Below, one piece after another: positions 55,189 to 63,907 of a stretch of 64,000 bases of DNA. The position numbers and the translations under genes are program-made. The notes beneath the pieces were generated by a model, which saw only the letters and a list, made by a program, of their open reading frames with translations, made no database searches and was not told the DNA's origin. This DNA is from an uncultured Anaerobiospirillum sp. (GTDB taxonomy: Bacteria > Pseudomonadota > Gammaproteobacteria > Enterobacterales > Succinivibrionaceae): NCBI GenBank assembly GCA_944390115.1, contig CALXOW010000007.1, forward strand, positions 21,486 through 85,485, in the 5' to 3' direction. Numbering within the stretch: position 1 is the stretch's first letter; each line of letters starts with the position of its first letter.

Positions 55189-56139
55189 CTAGGCAATGCC
55201 CATCAAATACTGCTCAGCATCGAGCGCAGCCTTACAACCGGCCCCAGCAGCGACAATCGCTTGGTGATACTCTCGGCTAGCGCAATCACCGGCGGCAAAG
55301 ACGCCCTTAACCGAAGTGGCACTAGCTGGAGTAGTGCTTGGGTCAGTTACGATATAGCCTTGCTCGTCAAGCTCGATTTGGCCCTTAAAGATATCGGTCG
55401 CTGGGCTATGGCCAATGGCGACAAAGAGGCCTTGCAGCGCCAGCTGATGACGCTCGCCCTTAGTTTCCAGCTCCACACCACTTAAGAGCTCATCGCCTAA
55501 GTAGGATACGACCTTGGTATTGAGCATCAGCTCAATCTTGCCTTCCTTGACCTTTTCATTGACGCGCTCGACCAAGATCTGCTCAGCTCTAAAGCCCTCA
55601 CGGCGGTGAATTAGGTAGACCTTGGAGCACAGATTAGATAAGAATAGGGCTTCGATAAAGGCCACCGAGCCGCCGCCCACTACTGCTACCGTCTTGTTTC
55701 TAAAGAACATGCCATCGCAGGTGGCGCAGGCCGAGACACCCTTGCCCTTGAACTTGTCCTCAAGATCGATGCCTAAGTAGCGGGCACGAGCGCCGGTAGC
55801 GATGATGACCGCACGGGTGGCGAGCACTTCACCTGAAGACAGGGTCAAATGCTTTACCTCAGCGCTAAAGTCGACACTGGTTACCACGTCATAGACCAGC
55901 TTGACCTTCAAAGCTTTGACATGCTCGAGCATTTGATTCATGAGATCAAAGCCGCTCGGATCCCCCATAGCCCCTGGCCAATTGCCCACCTCAGGGGTCG
56001 TGGTGAGCTGTCCGCCTTGGTCATAACCGGTCACCATAATCGGCTTTAAATCAGCGCGGGCGGCGTAAATGGCTGCCGTGCAGGCCGCAGGTCCCGAGCC
56101 AATAATCACCACCTGGGATACATCAGAACTTACCGTCAT
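55189..56139 (-). CDS. trxB: Thioredoxin reductase
   Basis: TrxB reduces thioredoxin with NADPH. The 316-residue flavoprotein has the FAD-binding motif IIGSGPAACTAAIYAARA, the redox pair Cys138-Ala-Thr-Cys141 (ACATCDGMFF), the NADPH-binding VVGGGSVAFIEALFLS and the C-terminal FAD motif GVFAAGDCAS. GGVGD-type GGSVAFIEA keeps the expected Gly pattern. AAGGAGTGATCG precedes ATG 56139. Length matches E. coli TrxB (321). Confidence 0.97.
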   Translation of the reverse strand: MTVSSDVSQVVIIGSGPAACTAAIYAARADLKPIMVTGYDQGGQLTTTPEVGNWPGAMGDPSGFDLMNQMLEHVKALKVKLVYDVVTSVDFSAEVKHLTLSSGEVLATRAVIIATGARARYLGIDLEDKFKGKGVSACATCDGMFFRNKTVAVVGGGSVAFIEALFLSNLCSKVYLIHRREGFRAEQILVERVNEKVKEGKIELMLNTKVVSYLGDELLSGVELETKGERHQLALQGLFVAIGHSPATDIFKGQIELDEQGYIVTDPSTTPASATSVKGVFAAGDCASREYHQAIVAAGAGCKAALDAEQYLMGIA

Positions 56140-56354
56140 CGATCACTCCTTCCCAAAACAAAACACAGCCAAGCTATGTGCTCCACTGTCAGATTAAGCC
56201 ATTGCGCCGGGCAACGCAACTTGCTGCGCATTAATCTCACTTCGTGCTACCGGCCACGGCGTCCATCCGGCCTGCGCTTCAAGTCACGGTAGTTCCATAG
56301 GCCCATAGCGACTAGGCCAGAGCACTCTGACCCAACTTAGGCTGGGCGCAAAAG

Positions 56355-56395
56355 CAAACAACCCGCTAACCTTTGCAGGCCAACGGGTTGTTGGA
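56355..56395 (-). terminator. Terminator after the His-rich periplasmic gene
   Basis: Minus-strand CAACAACCCG/CGGGTTGTTTG with a ~17-nt loop and T-rich tail. Confidence 0.75.
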
Positions 56396-56420
56396 GGTGA
56401 GCTGAGCTCAAGCTTGAGGT

Positions 56421-57434
56421 TTAGACCTCAACTGGAGCGTCAACCTCAACAGCTGGAGCGGCAGTGTCCTCAGCGGCAGGAGCTTCCTCGGCTGGAGCCT
56501 CAGCGGCAACGTCCTCTACGACTGGAGCCTCTGCTGGGGCAGCTTCTGGAGCAGGTGCAGCTTCCTCAGCTGGAGCTGCTTGTTCAGCTGGAGCAGCTTC
56601 TGGGGCAGGCTCAGCTACTGGTGCTGGAGCTGCAGCTGCATCATCCGCAGCAGCTGGAGCGGCCTGCTCTGGCGCAGGAGCTGGTGCTGGGCTGGGAGCA
56701 GGCTCCTCAGCAGGTACCGCCTCCTGTGGGGCTGGGGCTACGGGAGCAGCCTCAACTGGTGCTGGAGCGGCATATGGAGCTGGCTGTAAGTCAGTCTGAA
56801 TGAACTGCACAATGGCTTGGTGCAGGTCATAGCGGGCTTGACGCATAGCGTCACGAGCCTGGGTGAACTCCTTGGCCTTTTGGTTGGCAATGACCGTGTC
56901 ACCGGATTGGACGGCGGCGCGCATCTCTTGGCGCTTAGCAAAGACGTCATCTTGGAGTTGAGCTAAGGTCTCAAACTCGGCCTTGAATTGCTCATAGATG
57001 AAGCTTGGATACTGACCATAACCGCGTTGACCTTGGAAGCGATAATCGCGATCGTAGCGATCAGCTGGGTCAAAGCCGCGTGGGCAGTAGCCATTGTTGT
57101 AGTGGTGACGTGGAGCCCAATCACGATCCCAACCGCCATGACGTGGGCCATGACGCCAGCCGCGCTCTGCGGCATCTTGGTAACCGTCACGATAGCCCTC
57201 GCGATAGCCTTGGCGTGCGCACCACTCGTTGTGATGCCAGCCGCGCTGGTCTTGCCAGGCACCTCGCTGCCAATCGCCCTGCCAGTTGCCTTGGTGGTAG
57301 CGCGGGCAATCTTGTTGATAGCCGTAAGGGCAATCTGGGCCTTGACCCCACCAGTGATGCATACCCGCCTGAGCAGCGCCGACCAAACCAACACTAGCAA
57401 CCACGGCAAGAGCAAGCTTAGTTAACTTATTCAT
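56421..57434 (-). CDS. Periplasmic His/Trp/Tyr-rich protein with Spy/CpxP-like helices
   Basis: The 337-residue precursor has a signal peptide (cleaved after AAQA, residue 23). The mature N-terminus (24-140) is rich in His, Trp, Tyr, Gly, Arg and Gln with repeats such as YREGYRDGYQD and HHWWGQG; it could bind metal. A helical stretch (about 145-210, FKAEFETLAQLQDDVFAKRQEMRAAVQSG) resembles the LTXXQ-type stress chaperones Spy, CpxP and ZraP in size and charge, without the exact motif. The rest is Pro/Ala/Glu-rich. I do not know the family. A perfect 30-bp dyad and a TATAAT lie upstream, suggesting specific control. Confidence 0.75.
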   Translation of the reverse strand: MNKLTKLALAVVASVGLVGAAQAGMHHWWGQGPDCPYGYQQDCPRYHQGNWQGDWQRGAWQDQRGWHHNEWCARQGYREGYRDGYQDAAERGWRHGPRHGGWDRDWAPRHHYNNGYCPRGFDPADRYDRDYRFQGQRGYGQYPSFIYEQFKAEFETLAQLQDDVFAKRQEMRAAVQSGDTVIANQKAKEFTQARDAMRQARYDLHQAIVQFIQTDLQPAPYAAPAPVEAAPVAPAPQEAVPAEEPAPSPAPAPAPEQAAPAAADDAAAAPAPVAEPAPEAAPAEQAAPAEEAAPAPEAAPAEAPVVEDVAAEAPAEEAPAAEDTAAPAVEVDAPVEV

Positions 57435-57591
57435 CCCTTTCTCAGCGCCTTTCCCCTGACGGTACTTTCAGCATGGAGCTAACACAAGATCGCGCGATCT
57501 CGCGGTTAAGCCCTTGAGGGCAGCGCTGCCTCCTTAATTTATCAATGATCGCTCAGTGCGATCGCAAACTCATAGAACAAGCCACATAGCT

Positions 57592-57597
57592 ATTATA
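57592..57597 (-). promoter_or_regulatory. -10 element for the His-rich periplasmic gene
   Basis: Perfect minus-strand TATAAT about 160 bp before the start codon. The -35 position (AGTTCC at 17-bp spacing) is poor, which fits an activator-dependent promoter. Confidence 0.5.
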
Positions 57598-57626
57598 GGC
57601 AGAGAAAATTATGCGGAACTTAGCTT

Positions 57627-57656
57627 GTGGGCCCAATACCGTAATTATGGGCCCAC
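57627..57656. promoter_or_regulatory. Perfect 30-bp operator-like dyad
   Basis: GTGGGCCCA (57627-57635) and TGGGCCCAC (57648-57656) flank 12 bp. The centre lies about 55 bp upstream of the predicted start of transcription, a usual place for an activator. Confidence 0.55.
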
Positions 57657-58793
57657 CATGATAGTTATTTAGGGGCCTACGTCACAGATTAACCAAAGTC
57701 ACCAAGATACCGCTCTGCTCTCTCCTAGCGTTAAATCTGAGAACCTAGTCCTGATTTTCTGTCAAATCTCCGCCCGGTCCGCCGGAAGCGCAGATATGGC
57801 CTTTATACGCAATCCCAACCCCCGTTGGGGTACTTTTTTGGATACCAAAATGCCAGAAGTGTCATCTAGGGCACACTATTACATAGCTATCAATGCTACT
57901 ATGCCCAAGTTTGCTCTAAGTGGGGCCAACTGACCTAGGTAAAAGCTGATTTAAGCCCACAACTTTGCGTGGGAGGTATTTAAGTAACAACTAGAGTGCA
58001 CGGACACACAATAATTTTTTTCATTAAAAAAGCAGCAGGCACGACCTCATTCCTTCCATGAGGTCCCAAGATACAGACTCAAACATAAGGGGCCTTACAC
58101 GGCACTCTCAGGATACGATGACACAATTAACTCCCTCCCACATCCGCAGATTGCGGCAAATTGAGCGAACCACCGCATTCATTGGGATTTTGCAAACGCT
58201 TACGAAGCCATATTTATGCCGCAAACATTGGACAAATTGCGCTATCTAGACTATGATGGAAGGGTGATTGTTTTGGTGCCATACTTGGCTTAAATTTCAG
58301 ATTTTTTAAGGCTCACTAGCTCGCATCATTATCAGATTAGGTTAGAACAAGGATCTAACCCACAATGGATTAGGACCAACGCAACTTCTGGAGAAACTTT
58401 CCTCAGCGAGAGAAAATAGGCACGGATGTTGTACTTAGTTGGTATCCAACAGCTTGGTCACACCAAGGCTTACTGGCAGCAAGGTGACCAATTTGCCATT
58501 GAGTGATGAGATAAATGGAGTTTGCAATCACAGGCGTGGAATCCTGCTGCGTACCTAGAAAATCTAGCGGCAAAACGCTAAGAACATATTTTTTTATCAT
58601 GAAATTTGTTTAAGTTTAAGCCAACCTACACCACCCCAGGGGCTTTCATTGCAGTGACCAGCGGTTGCTGGTGAGAGCAGAAGATCAATAAGGAATCAAC
58701 TACGAATCGGAAACAAATATAAGGATGGAGAGCATGAGTGTGCCCAAGGTTTCTGCCTTGATAACGCACTCCTAATGGGAGCTGCTCATTGTG
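57657..58793. other. Long intergenic region with terminator-like and hairpin elements
   Basis: About 1.1 kb without a convincing gene. On the plus strand CCCAAC-CCCC-GTTGGG-GTAC-TTTTTT (57814-57839) looks like a terminator with no gene upstream. GACCTCA/TGAGGTC (58040-58062) and TTGGTCAC/GTGACCAA (58452-58490) form stems. A minus-strand frame at 58403-58600 (65 codons, MIKKYVLSVLPLDFLG...) looks partly coding but lacks a ribosome-binding site; it may be a remnant. Confidence 0.45.
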
Positions 58794-61700
58794 ATGCTTG
58801 GTGACTTTTTGCTGCTGCTTGGCGCGAACATTTTTGCTTTAGGCTTCATAGTTTTCTATGTGGTCAGCGCCCTTTTTGCCTGGTCAAAAGCCACCCGTTT
58901 ATCCGCCTCCGTCGCCTTAGGTGCCTTAACTGCCTGTCACCAAGTGCTGCTTGACTACGGCATGAGCATCGACAATGAGATTCCAACCTTTGTTCTGACT
59001 CTCACCACCTTCTTGCAGCATCTGCTCTTGCTGCTGACACCACTGGCGATCCTGATTGTCATCGTGATCGTGGGCTCTGCGGTGGGCGTCTGGCTGTTAA
59101 AACATATCACCCCACAGCGCAAAGACTCTACGGGCATGCCGTTCTTAATCTTTTTCCCACGCACTACCCGCCGCTATGAGAACAATCAGTACCAGCGCGA
59201 GCTCAAGGTTAAGCTCGGTCAATTAAAGCGCCAACATGCCCATGACATCATCGCGGCCTCCACCGCGCAATCCTTTGCTGATGCCAATCCAACCTCGCGC
59301 CGTGCAGCGGTCGATGCCGCTTCGATGGCCGCGACCCGTGATGCCGGTGCTAAGGAGCTCGATAACGTCCAAGCCGCCCTCGAGTACGCGCAAGCTCGTG
59401 CTAACGAATTTAACAAGGGCTGGGGCAAGACTGCGTATGACTGGAGCCAAGCGACAATCAATGCGCCGACCGATAAAATGGCGCGTACGCGCCCTAATCA
59501 CAAGCCCCTGAAATTCCTCACCGATGAAGAGCTCACGAGCGGCGGTAACTTTTCCGTTAAGTCCACCCAGGCTGAGCGCAGCCCGACTGAGCGCGCCGAG
59601 GACGTAGCCCGCTACGCCCATGCGGCGGCGCATGTCGCGCGCACCCAAGGCCGCTCCACCGTTCCTAACTTCAATGATCCTTTTGGCGCCTCAGGCGCTA
59701 AGCTCACCGCCGCGCCGTCTCAAGATGGCATTCAATACTATGAGCTGAGCCTGGGCAATGAGCAATCGGAGCTCGAAGATCTCCCCGAGAACAACTTCGG
59801 CGGCTATGCGGTGAACCGTGACCGCAGCTTAGAGACCGAGTACGTCAGCTACAACGACGGCACTGGTAAGCAGCGCATGCACGTACGCAATGCCAATGCT
59901 GAGCATGAGCTGGCTAAGTCCTTACACCTGTGGCGTAATGCCCGTGCCACCAAGGCCGCTGCGGAAGCCAATGCCGCCTTAGAAGAAGCCGCCGGTCAAG
60001 AGGCTATGGGACGCCGTGCGGTCGCCGATGCGGCCGCTGATGCCGCCGCTGATGCCGTTGAAATCACGGCCCAAAACGCCGCCCGTGCCCGCAGTGTCGA
60101 GCAACAGTCCGAGCAGGTGTTACAAGATGCGGCCAATGACTTAGTCTCGGCTATTCGCCGCGAGCGCAATGACGCCATTGAAGAAGCTAAGACCGGCGTT
60201 AAAAACGATAAGGCCACGGAAAATGGCCTATCGGTCACAGCGGCAGCGCAGACGGTGATCAACTTTGCTAAGGCCGCTGTCCATGCGGCGGAAGCTGCGG
60301 CCTACCAAAAAGCGCTCAATGTCCAAGCCAGCTCAGCTTTAACTGCGGCGCCGGTCGTGGTCACGCGTCCGCACGATGAAGTGCTCGAGTTAGACGAGCG
60401 CGTTATCTCCAATAAACAGCTCAACTACGGCTTGGGTGTCCACACCGGCGCTGGTGCTAGCTCCAAAACCACCTTTACCGTCAATACGCCTAATCAAAGC
60501 TACGAGCGCTTCAATATCAATTGGGGCGGCATGAGCAGTAATGAGGATGCCAGCCCCGATCAAGCAAATCAAGGCGCAGCGCCGGCCCATTTAGGCGGTT
60601 TTGCCCTGACCCGTGATGATGTCGACCAATATCGCGACAGCACCTACACTAAGCTCTTCAATAAGAATAAGAACCCGCAGGATCGTGAAGACTCGTGGCT
60701 GAGTAACGCGGTCAACTTTACTAAGGAGTTCTTTGGTGGCAGTAAGGCCGCCCAGCAAGCTCACGATGTGGCCTATGCGCGCAAGCAACGCAAACTCTCA
60801 GTAACCTCGCCGGTGCGCTCCTCGCGCGCCTCTGAGAGAGCCAATGCTGAAGTTGCGGCGCAACGTGCCGCCTCCGATGCCGCCTACGAAGCCGAGCAGG
60901 CGGCAGAACAGGCTGTGCGTGACGCTTCTGATGCTGCTGCCTTAGAGGCCAAGGTCGCCACCGTGCGCGCCGAGCGTAAAGTCATCGACGCCACCGCGCG
61001 CGAGGCGGTGCGCGCCGCCGTACGCGATGCTGCGATGGCGCAAGACCAAGCCGAGCACGATGAAGTGCGTGATGCTGCCCGTGACGCGATTAATGCAGCG
61101 GTGCGTGATGCGGCCGATCTCTATGATCCATCGGAGTTAGATGATAATCGGGTCGAAGCCACGGCGATCAGCATTGATGCCCACGCCGGTTTTGGTGGCC
61201 CAAGCTTCGGGGGCGAGCCTGATCCTGAGAAGGAGCGTAAGAGCGAGGGGCGTGCCCACACCCCACACCGCAGCGCCAAGAGTGCCGCTTCTTATAATGA
61301 GTTTACCCATGAGGCGCCAAGCGATCCGCGCAGCGATGGGCCAAGCGAGTATATGGACGCTAACGGACACTCGGTCCCAATTAGCGAGCTCATTCACGGG
61401 GCTGATGATGGTAATGTCGCCTTAGGCTCATTTGAAGAGCGCCAGCTTCATGCCGAAAGTGCGCTCAACATTAATGATACTGAGGCCGAGATCAAGCCGC
61501 TTAACGATGCCAAGTCGTTCTATGTCCATCAGATGCAGCGTATTCACACCCGCCTGATGATCCATATGCGCTCCATCGTCAAGCATATGGGACGCTATCT
61601 GGGCATCATCCTGGCGACCTTCTTAGCGCTGGTTGCGGCTAACTGCACCTTAAAGGTCTTAACCACGCCTCAGATCACTGAGGTGGTCGTGCCGCTGGAT

Positions 61701-62564
61701 GTCCCGATCGAATTTGATGGCTTGAAGATCATGCATTTGAGCGATCTGCACATCTCACCGATGACGCCGCGCTCGTGGATCACTGACTTAGTGCTCAAGG
61801 TCACGATGGCCAAGCCGGACCTCATTATCATCACCGGCGATATCGCTGACGGCAAGTTTGAGCTGATGAAGGAGAAGCTGCATCCGCTCATGATGCTCAA
61901 TGCCCCAATGGGTATCTACGTGGTACCAGGCAGCCATGAGTACGCCTATAGCTTCAACGACTACATGAGCTTCTACCGCAACAATGGCTTTACGGTATTG
62001 CTCAATCAGCAATGGCACCTCAACTATATGGGCCACCTCTTTACGATCTTGGGCTTTGCCGACGAGCGTGCCATGAACTTTGGTCTGCTCTTACCATCGC
62101 CGTACGATGTTCACCCATTCCCAGATAGCAGCTTCAACTTGCTTTTGACCCACCAGCCGCGCAATGTGGAGCGCTACCGTCAGATTGGCTCAAACGGCAT
62201 CGATCTCATCTTGGCTGGTAATACCCACGGCGGCCAAGTCGATCTGATTGGTGATATGGTCAAGCAGAGCAATGGCGGCTTCTTACAAGGCCTCTATCAA
62301 TTAGGCCCAAATCAGCAGCTCTATGTCAATGGTGGTACCGGCATTGAACCAGCTCTGCCAATTCGCATTGGCACCGAGGCTGAGATCACTATGCTGACAG
62401 TGCATTCGATCCAGCACTCCTTTGCCGGAGCCCTTTCGCCGCACGCCACGCTTAATAAACAGCAGCCAACCTCCATTGAAGAGGATCGAGTCGGCCCGTC
62501 TTCAGGCTTTACCCCCGACTACAGCATCATCTTTAGCTTGCTCAATCGGTCGGCGCCAAATTAA
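58794..62564 (+). CDS. Giant membrane protein with C-terminal metallophosphoesterase domain
   Basis: This 1256-residue protein begins with about three membrane helices (residues 3-28, 33-52, 78-102). Residues about 130-920 are a very Ala/Asp/Glu/Arg-rich low-complexity region with stretches like AVADAAADAAADAVEITAQN and AVRDAAMAQDQAEHDEVRDA. Another membrane helix (near 935-955) leads to a YkuE/YaeI-type metallophosphoesterase domain (about 965-1215). Metal motifs are SDLHIS (Asp984, His986) and TGDIAD (Asp1016), but the usual GNHE reads GSHE (Ser1047) and the usual GHTHGGQ reads GNTHGGQ (Asn1143). Relatives hydrolyse lipid-A precursor UDP-sugars or phosphoesters. I chose ATG 58794. Function is unknown. 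Confidence 0.8.
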   Translation: MLGDFLLLLGANIFALGFIVFYVVSALFAWSKATRLSASVALGALTACHQVLLDYGMSIDNEIPTFVLTLTTFLQHLLLLLTPLAILIVIVIVGSAVGVWLLKHITPQRKDSTGMPFLIFFPRTTRRYENNQYQRELKVKLGQLKRQHAHDIIAASTAQSFADANPTSRRAAVDAASMAATRDAGAKELDNVQAALEYAQARANEFNKGWGKTAYDWSQATINAPTDKMARTRPNHKPLKFLTDEELTSGGNFSVKSTQAERSPTERAEDVARYAHAAAHVARTQGRSTVPNFNDPFGASGAKLTAAPSQDGIQYYELSLGNEQSELEDLPENNFGGYAVNRDRSLETEYVSYNDGTGKQRMHVRNANAEHELAKSLHLWRNARATKAAAEANAALEEAAGQEAMGRRAVADAAADAAADAVEITAQNAARARSVEQQSEQVLQDAANDLVSAIRRERNDAIEEAKTGVKNDKATENGLSVTAAAQTVINFAKAAVHAAEAAAYQKALNVQASSALTAAPVVVTRPHDEVLELDERVISNKQLNYGLGVHTGAGASSKTTFTVNTPNQSYERFNINWGGMSSNEDASPDQANQGAAPAHLGGFALTRDDVDQYRDSTYTKLFNKNKNPQDREDSWLSNAVNFTKEFFGGSKAAQQAHDVAYARKQRKLSVTSPVRSSRASERANAEVAAQRAASDAAYEAEQAAEQAVRDASDAAALEAKVATVRAERKVIDATAREAVRAAVRDAAMAQDQAEHDEVRDAARDAINAAVRDAADLYDPSELDDNRVEATAISIDAHAGFGGPSFGGEPDPEKERKSEGRAHTPHRSAKSAASYNEFTHEAPSDPRSDGPSEYMDANGHSVPISELIHGADDGNVALGSFEERQLHAESALNINDTEAEIKPLNDAKSFYVHQMQRIHTRLMIHMRSIVKHMGRYLGIILATFLALVAANCTLKVLTTPQITEVVVPLDVPIEFDGLKIMHLSDLHISPMTPRSWITDLVLKVTMAKPDLIIITGDIADGKFELMKEKLHPLMMLNAPMGIYVVPGSHEYAYSFNDYMSFYRNNGFTVLLNQQWHLNYMGHLFTILGFADERAMNFGLLLPSPYDVHPFPDSSFNLLLTHQPRNVERYRQIGSNGIDLILAGNTHGGQVDLIGDMVKQSNGGFLQGLYQLGPNQQLYVNGGTGIEPALPIRIGTEAEITMLTVHSIQHSFAGALSPHATLNKQQPTSIEEDRVGPSSGFTPDYSIIFSLLNRSAPN

Positions 62565-62642
62565 CGCCTTGAGCGCATCAGCACCACTCAAGGCCCGGAG
62601 GACGTATCCCAACCTCCCCCCGCACAAAAGTGCTGCAACATT

Positions 62643-62678
62643 AAGGGCTAACGCATAACCTTCACGCTAGCCCTTTTT
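62643..62678 (+). terminator. Intrinsic terminator after the metallophosphoesterase gene
   Basis: AAGGGCTAACG/CGCTAGCCCTT stem (one mismatch) followed by TTT. Confidence 0.8.
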
Positions 62679-62768
62679 GCTGCCCACGCATTCCAGCACA
62701 AGCCAACATTCAGCCCGTGCAACGCTCAGCGCGCATTCAGCAAGCGCTCAGCACGCTGGCGACGCACG

Positions 62769-63500
62769 CTACAGCGCCAGCACCGCGCGAATCCGCTCTG
62801 GTGTCATGAGAGCACGCACATATGAGGCATAAGGCAAGGCGCTCGCCTCGACATAAGCTAGAGCCTGCTCACTATCAAATTGCGCGGCACAGCGCTCGGC
62901 GCACGGGCGATAGGAGATATGCCAAGGCTCGCAACCCACGTCATTTACCCCCAGCGTGCCTGCTTGCGCCTGGTGCAGCATGGCATCAGCATCGGCACCA
63001 TAAGGCTGGTAAAAGCCGTACTGGGCTAGGTTCTCACGCAAGAACGCGCCAAACTCATGGAAATAGGAGCCCGTGAGGTACTCATGATAGGTCAGCTCAA
63101 GGCTGTGTCCCGCAGGCAAGGCATTGGGCGCAAAAACATCTAAGTCGGTGCCCCAGTGGTGGCGCGAAAAGCCCGGCAGAGCCGAAAAGCGCAGGATGGC
63201 ATTGAGCCGGGCGCGCGGATCAGCTGGCAACTCACTGATCGGTTGCTCTAAGGCATCGAGCACCGGGCGCTTGCCCTCAAACTTCGCACTCACAATCGCA
63301 GCCTGCGCGCTAAAGCCCCGATAGGCTGAGCAGGCCTTAAGCTCAAAGCCGGCGCGGTGCGCGGCCGCTTGCAGCGTTCCAAAAGCCGCATTGACCTCAG
63401 GATCAATAAGCAAGACCCGGCCAAAGGGCCCCTGCTCAAGCGGCACTAACCCACTATCATCAAGCCCCAGTAAGCGCGCCATCATCCCCGTCAATTCCAT
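62769..63500 (-). CDS. M15-family D,D-carboxypeptidase (VanY/LdcB-like)
   Basis: The 243-residue protein is an M15B zinc peptidase that trims peptidoglycan stem peptides. Zinc-site motifs are SRHHWGTDLD (His114 or His115, Asp121) and EPWHISY near the C-terminus; SAYRGFSAQ is the usual substrate-binding motif. Neither the chosen start ATG 63500 (MELTGMMARL, after GGGGGATGAG) nor a slightly longer TTG start gives a signal peptide. A cytoplasmic location would suggest peptidoglycan recycling instead of wall remodelling; a missed upstream start is possible. It borders the AT-rich right end of the window. Confidence 0.82.
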   Translation of the reverse strand: MELTGMMARLLGLDDSGLVPLEQGPFGRVLLIDPEVNAAFGTLQAAAHRAGFELKACSAYRGFSAQAAIVSAKFEGKRPVLDALEQPISELPADPRARLNAILRFSALPGFSRHHWGTDLDVFAPNALPAGHSLELTYHEYLTGSYFHEFGAFLRENLAQYGFYQPYGADADAMLHQAQAGTLGVNDVGCEPWHISYRPCAERCAAQFDSEQALAYVEASALPYASYVRALMTPERIRAVLAL

Positions 63501-63907
63501 CTCATCCCCCAAAACAGCAGGGAGCTGTTACAAATTAAAACTAGCACCAATTTGGTGCAATTTCAGCTTACCTAAATTTATCGGAATATCAGCGAATCAA
63601 CTATCTCCGCTCAATCATTTTTCAATTTGTAAACAATCGATCAATGCGGCGAATAAAATTTTCTGCATATCAACCATAATTTTACAAAACAATAGCAATT
63701 GCATAATGGCAATAATTATTGTATTTTTTTATGTATTTAAATGTATTGCATTTAACGTACCATAAAACGATATTTTACTTATTAAATGGCTATTATAAAA
63801 TAATTCTGCCAACCATATCAAATTCTGAAGCAAAATTTCCGACCTTGCCTGATATAAGGGGTATGCTAAGAATAATAAGGCATGTCTGTTCTTAGCATAG
63901 AACTTGC
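63501..63907. other. AT-rich intergenic segment
   Basis: About 400 bp, strongly AT-rich compared with the rest. It has no clear gene; TGCTAAGAA-N15-TTCTTAGCA (63863-63898) forms a perfect 9-bp stem. The drop in GC suggests different ancestry or a mobile-element edge. Confidence 0.55.

Noticed and set aside
56464-57425. Several long plus-strand frames opposite the His-rich periplasmic gene
   Set aside because: They are antisense shadows of its Ala/Pro-rich code; the minus-strand product has a signal peptide, start and terminator.
58058-58249. 63-codon plus-strand frame in the long gap
   Set aside because: No ribosome-binding site, no recognisable pattern and unremarkable composition.
57435-58793. 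tRNA or known structural RNA in the long gap
   Set aside because: I looked for tRNA T-loop/CCA patterns and SRP or RNase P landmarks and found none; an Rfam search would settle it.
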